Below are positions 52,996 to 54,325 of a stretch of 54,325 bases of DNA, piece after piece; position 1 is the stretch's first letter; every line of letters begins with the position of its first letter. The stretch comes from JADGHX01 sp035760965. Its GTDB lineage: Bacteria; Pseudomonadota; Gammaproteobacteria; Steroidobacterales; Steroidobacteraceae. The notes under the pieces were generated by a model that worked only from the letters and a program-made list of their open reading frames with translations, did not search any database and was not told where the DNA came from. Where the stretch lies: contig DASTRY010000036.1 of assembly GCA_035760965.1 (NCBI GenBank), forward strand, positions 1 through 54,325, written 5' to 3'. A program made the translations under genes and the position numbers.

Positions 52996-53861
52996 CGATG
53001 CGCGCCGCGCTTCCGGGCGCAGAGTCGCAGTGGCCTGCACCCGCCAAGTTGAATCTCTTTCTCCACGTCACTGCGCGCCGGGGCGACGGCTATCACGATC
53101 TGCAGACGCTGTTTCAGCTCATCGACCTCGCGGACACGATCGGCATCACGCTGCGCGCGGATGGACGGATCGAGCGCCTCACCGGCCCGGCGGACATCCC
53201 GCCAGAGACCGACCTGACGATCCGCGCGGCGCGCGCGCTGCAGGCCGCAACGGGCACGACGCTCGGCGCCAATCTGCGAGTGCGCAAGCGCATCCCGACC
53301 GGCGGCGGCCTGGGCGGCGGCAGCTCGGACGCCGCCACGACACTCCTTGCTCTGAACCATCTCTGGGGGACCGAGCTCTCGGTGGCCGAGCTCGCCGCGA
53401 TCGGCCTGACGCTCGGGTCAGACGTGCCGCTCTTCGTTCGCGGTGCATCGGCCTGGGCGGAAGGGCGAGGTGAGGCGCTCGAGCCGGTGGAGCTGCCCGA
53501 GCGCTGGTACGCGATCGTGCATCCGCGCGTGCACGTGGCCACGGCAGCGATCTTCCAGGCCCCTGAATTGACACGAAATTCCCCGAAGATCACAATGCGC
53601 GCCTTTTTTCAGACCGGCGGCCGGAACGACTGCGAGAGCATCGTGCGGGCGCGTTTCCCCGAGGTAGCAGAGGCGCTCGACTGGCTCGCGCGGTTCGCAC
53701 CCGCGCGGCTCACGGGAACCGGCGCCTGTGTGTTCGCGGAGTTCGAGCGCGCCATCGACGCGGAGCGCGTCGCCGCGCGCGTGCCGGAGCGCTGGACGGG
53801 CTTCGTCGCGCGGGGGTTGAATACTTCCCCGGTGCACGAGCGCCTGGGTTTGCGCACATGA
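52992..53861 (+). CDS. ispE: 4-diphosphocytidyl-2-C-methyl-D-erythritol kinase
   Basis: A GHMP kinase of the non-mevalonate isoprenoid pathway, 289 residues. It starts with the substrate-binding PAPAKLNLFLHVTARRGDGYHDLQTLFQLID. The ATP-binding motif is PTGGGLGGGSSDAATTLLALN; the C-terminal GTGACVFAEF glycine loop is also present. The ATG overlaps the lolB stop. tRNA-Gln follows 8 nt later, the conserved order in gammaproteobacteria; prs, which normally comes next, is displaced by an integrated element. Confidence 0.96.
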   Translation: MTMRAALPGAESQWPAPAKLNLFLHVTARRGDGYHDLQTLFQLIDLADTIGITLRADGRIERLTGPADIPPETDLTIRAARALQAATGTTLGANLRVRKRIPTGGGLGGGSSDAATTLLALNHLWGTELSVAELAAIGLTLGSDVPLFVRGASAWAEGRGEALEPVELPERWYAIVHPRVHVATAAIFQAPELTRNSPKITMRAFFQTGGRNDCESIVRARFPEVAEALDWLARFAPARLTGTGACVFAEFERAIDAERVAARVPERWTGFVARGLNTSPVHERLGLRT

Positions 53862-54325
53862 GCCTGTGTTGGGGTGTCGCCAAGTGGTAAGGCAGCGGGT
53901 TTTGATCCCGCCATACGTAGGTTCGAATCCTGCCACCCCAGCCAACCTTGCACGGCTCGGTTCTTTTCGTTCCTCGACAACGGCTTAGCAGTGGGATCCG
54001 CGCCACGCCTGTGGCCTCGGACCCTCTGCAAACAGCACGAATCGAAAACGCTACTGACTGATTTGCAGCCAGATCATTGAGCGTTGCCGCCCCGGCCAAC
54101 CCGAATCGAACTCCGCCGTGATGGAATTTGCGAGTTGGAAACTGCGCTGCGCGCGGCGGAGCGAGCATCATCGATCGCGCGATCGCAGCCACGTCCGCCT
54201 CGACCGCGCCTTCAGTCCACGCCGCGTAGGTCCGCAGCATCGTGATGGTGCTGTGGCCATGTTGCTTGGCCACCCAGAGCACATTCTTGCCGAGCATCAG
54301 GTTCCAGCTCACGGAGGAATGGCGG
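53710..54325 (-). CDS. Tyrosine-type phage/island integrase, C-terminal part (5' end beyond window)
   Basis: Open from the window edge, the frame encodes the C-terminal catalytic part of a tyrosine recombinase: R-H-S-S box near the edge (RHSSVSWNLMLGKN), then VAKQHGHSTITMLRTYAAWTEGA with the HGHS box and nucleophile Tyr (codon 54226-54228). The protein normally ends a few dozen residues later. Here there is no stop in the element: the frame runs antisense through tRNA-Gln and into the ispE 3' end, stopping at 53710. The true protein end is therefore uncertain, and residues beyond about 53945 are antisense host sequence. It points toward the tRNA, as for islands integrated at a tRNA 3' end. 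Confidence 0.8.
   Translation of the reverse strand, partial: RHSSVSWNLMLGKNVLWVAKQHGHSTITMLRTYAAWTEGAVEADVAAIARSMMLAPPRAAQFPTRKFHHGGVRFGLAGAATLNDLAANQSVAFSIRAVCRGSEATGVARIPLLSRCRGTKRTEPCKVGWGGRIRTYVWRDQNPLPYHLATPQHRLMCANPGARAPGKYSTPARRSPSSAPARARRRAPRRWRARTPRTHRRRFP
53870..53944 (+). tRNA. tRNA-Gln (anticodon UUG)
   Basis: The cloverleaf folds completely: acceptor TGGGGTG (53870-53876) with CACCCCA (53934-53940), discriminator G53941 and encoded CCA (53942-53944). The anticodon stem CGGG...CCCG encloses the loop TTTTGAT with anticodon TTG, reading CAA. The T-arm contains GGTTCGAATCC. The 3' half is the probable integration site of the element that begins next to it. Confidence 0.95.
53928..54101. 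mobile_element. Putative attachment site region of an element integrated at tRNA-Gln
   Basis: The tRNA 3' end TGCCACCCCAGCCAACC (53931-53947) recurs as TGCCGCCCCGGCCAACC at 54085-54101, 15 of 17 bases identical, same orientation. The first copy is the likely host-side att core next to the integrase gene. The second could be the remnant of an older or tandem insertion, or chance. The bases between (about 53950-54084) hold only the integrase tail frame. The distal att site lies outside the window. Confidence 0.45.

Noticed and set aside
54085..54120. Second tRNA gene fragment
   Set aside because: Only the 3' terminal 17 bases resemble tRNA-Gln; no T-arm or anticodon stem can be formed around them.

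Overview
The window is GC-rich, densely packed bacterial chromosome. Gene content and order point to a gammaproteobacterium: mreBCD-mrdA-rodA-mltB-rlpA-dacA-ybeD in one direction with gatCAB divergent from mreB, and a lolB-ispE-tRNA-Gln block. Many genes start with GTG or TTG and overlap their neighbours by 1-4 nt (ATGA, GTGA, TGATG), so translational coupling is the rule. A Nevskiales/Steroidobacterales/Xanthomonadales-like lineage is my best guess, but it is an inference.

Layout. (1) 1-9.9 kb: the 3' part of lipB, then an oxyanion (sulfate-type) uptake locus. A porin of the OprO/OprP family and a periplasmic sulfate-binding protein lie on +. Convergent to them on - is an operon cysA-cysT-cysW-histidine kinase-response regulator. 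CysA carries an extra C-terminal universal-stress-like domain. (2) 9.9-20.5 kb on -: a cell-shape and peptidoglycan cluster, mreB, mreC, mreD, mrdA (PBP2), rodA, mltB, rlpA, dacA, a D-amino-acid aminotransferase and ybeD. (3) 20.6-25.2 kb on +: gatC-gatA-gatB (Glu-tRNA-Gln amidotransferase) and hslO (Hsp33), the last with an unusual acidic insertion. (4) 25.3-31.0 kb on +: a methionine-cycle cluster, ArsR-type regulator with a methyltransferase-like domain, metF, metH. (5) 31.0-34.4 kb on -: Tat-exported metallophosphoesterase, cupredoxin, murJ and a small Ser-rich lipoprotein. Divergent on + are an ECF sigma factor and its zinc-finger anti-sigma. The shared upstream region holds two matching promoter-like elements (GAATAA-N16-GTCT), one facing each way. 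(6) 36.0-41.1 kb: exported esterase, Vgb-like beta-propeller, AlkB-like dioxygenase, EamA exporter, mtgA and a cyclophilin. (7) 41.2-50.4 kb: prmC and prfA, normally neighbours, lie 7 kb apart on -. Between them is a MoxR/DUF58 cluster: a membrane protein, DUF4129, DUF4350, MoxR and DUF58 on +, with SpoIIM-like and RDD proteins on -. (8) 50.6-54.3 kb on +: TPR lipoprotein, lolB, ispE and tRNA-Gln(UUG). The end of a tyrosine integrase gene then points at the tRNA, marking the edge of an integrated element that continues beyond the window.

Envelope biogenesis dominates (Mre/Rod complex, PBP2, MltB, RlpA, DacA, MtgA, MurJ, LolB, LipB). The parts most likely to hide undescribed biology are the self-contained oxyanion locus with a USP-tailed ATPase and its own two-component system, the ECF-controlled phosphoesterase-cupredoxin(-murJ) operon, and the MoxR/DUF58/SpoIIM/RDD cluster.
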